Shown one piece after another: positions 6,355-6,483 of a stretch of DNA of 6,483 nt (positions are counted from its first letter, which is position 1; the number at the start of each line of letters is the position of its first letter). The translations under genes were made by a program, and so were the position numbers. Location of the stretch: assembly GCA_041624375.1 (NCBI GenBank), contig JBFJVD010000176.1, positions 1 through 6,483 of the forward strand, in the 5' to 3' direction. Below the pieces are notes generated by a model. It searched no databases and had not been told where the DNA came from. It saw nothing but the letters and a program-made list of their open reading frames with translations. Source of the DNA: JBFJVD01 sp041624375 (lineage in GTDB: Bacteria > Chloroflexota > Anaerolineae > Anaerolineales > E44-bin32).

Positions 6355-6382
6355 ATTATAGCCTAGCGGAAAGGGCAAGCAA
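6355..6382 (-). promoter_or_regulatory. Sigma70-type promoter of the DUF2085 operon
   Basis: On the minus strand, a perfect -10 TATAAT (6360-6355) has TTGCTT (6382-6377) as -35 at a 16-bp spacing. The expected start site, 6-8 bases after the -10, is around 6347-6349, two to four bases before the ATG at 6345. This predicts a leaderless mRNA. Confidence 0.65.
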
Positions 6383-6392
6383 CCAAGCCTTC

Positions 6393-6422
6393 TTGACGCC
6401 CCCTTAGACCCACCGTTATAAT
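6393..6422 (+). promoter_or_regulatory. Sigma70-type promoter of tRNA-Asn
   Basis: TTGACG (6393-6398) and TATAAT (6417-6422), 18 bp apart, form a near-consensus promoter ending 10 bp before the mature tRNA 5' end. The predicted start site is about 6429-6431, giving a 5' leader of only a few bases. The -35 lies 10 bp from the -35 of the opposing promoter. Confidence 0.75.
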
Positions 6423-6432
6423 CCGAACGCCT

Positions 6433-6483
6433 TCCTCGGTAGCTCAATCGGCAGAGCAACCGGCTGTTAACCGGTGGGTTGCA
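6433..6483 (+). tRNA. tRNA-Asn (anticodon GTT), 3' partial
   Basis: The first 51 bases of a tRNA can be folded. The acceptor 5' strand is TCCTCGG (6433-6439), followed by T8 and A9. The D stem is GCTC/GAGC (6442-6445 and 6454-6457). The anticodon stem is ACCGG/CCGGT (6459-6463 and 6471-6475) around loop CTGTTAA, with anticodon GTT at 6466-6468, which reads asparagine codons. The variable loop and start of the T stem follow, and the window ends before the T loop and the acceptor 3' strand. Confidence 0.92.

Noticed and set aside
6346..6459. N-terminal extension of the DUF2085 protein by 38 residues
   Set aside because: It would run antisense across the tRNA 5' half and both promoters and has no family similarity. 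The ATG at 6345 is the credible start.
1..6483. Mobile elements, CRISPR arrays, toxin-antitoxin or defence genes
   Set aside because: No transposase, integrase, direct-repeat array or known defence motif was seen. The tRNA is cut before its 3' end, so any attachment site there cannot be judged.

Overview
The window reads as ordinary, gene-dense bacterial chromosome of high GC (roughly 60-65% by eye). It has two convergent gene blocks and the start of a tRNA gene. Small membrane families DUF2085, DUF4126 and DUF4190 beside a ThiB of the type with two cysteines suggest a Chloroflexota (Anaerolineae-like) or other non-proteobacterial organism. That placement is inference from family resemblance, not a database match. 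No phage, transposon, CRISPR or plasmid functions are visible.

Plus-strand block (1-4183): a thiamine-type ABC importer in the order thiB (solute-binding protein, cut by the left edge), thiP (fused two-domain permease) and thiQ (ATPase with a C-terminal TOBE-like extension). A DUF402 protein follows, probably a nucleotide or organophosphate hydrolase. thiB/thiP overlap by about 25 bp, thiP and thiQ are 9 bp apart, and thiQ/DUF402 overlap in a GTGA, so the four are almost certainly one translationally coupled operon. ThiB would capture thiamine or its phosphates outside the cell, ThiP would carry them across the membrane and ThiQ would supply ATP. The coupled DUF402 enzyme may act on an imported phosphorylated compound, which is a hypothesis. 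The operon promoter, and any TPP riboswitch, lies left of the window. The block ends at a GC-rich hairpin in the 55-bp convergent gap.

Minus-strand block (6345 down to 4239): four small membrane-protein genes transcribed leftward, encoding a DUF2085 protein, a DUF4126 protein, a DUF4190 protein and a 62-residue single-pass protein with a Cys4 run. The first three are 18 and 28 bp apart and look like one operon. The fourth follows after 117 bp that contain a second GC hairpin. A sigma70-type promoter with a perfect TATAAT lies so close to the DUF2085 ATG that the mRNA should be essentially leaderless. None of these families has a firmly established function.

Right edge (6346-6483): an 87-bp divergent intergenic region holds two back-to-back promoters, one for the DUF2085 operon and one for a tRNA-Asn(GTT) gene that runs off the window before its T arm.
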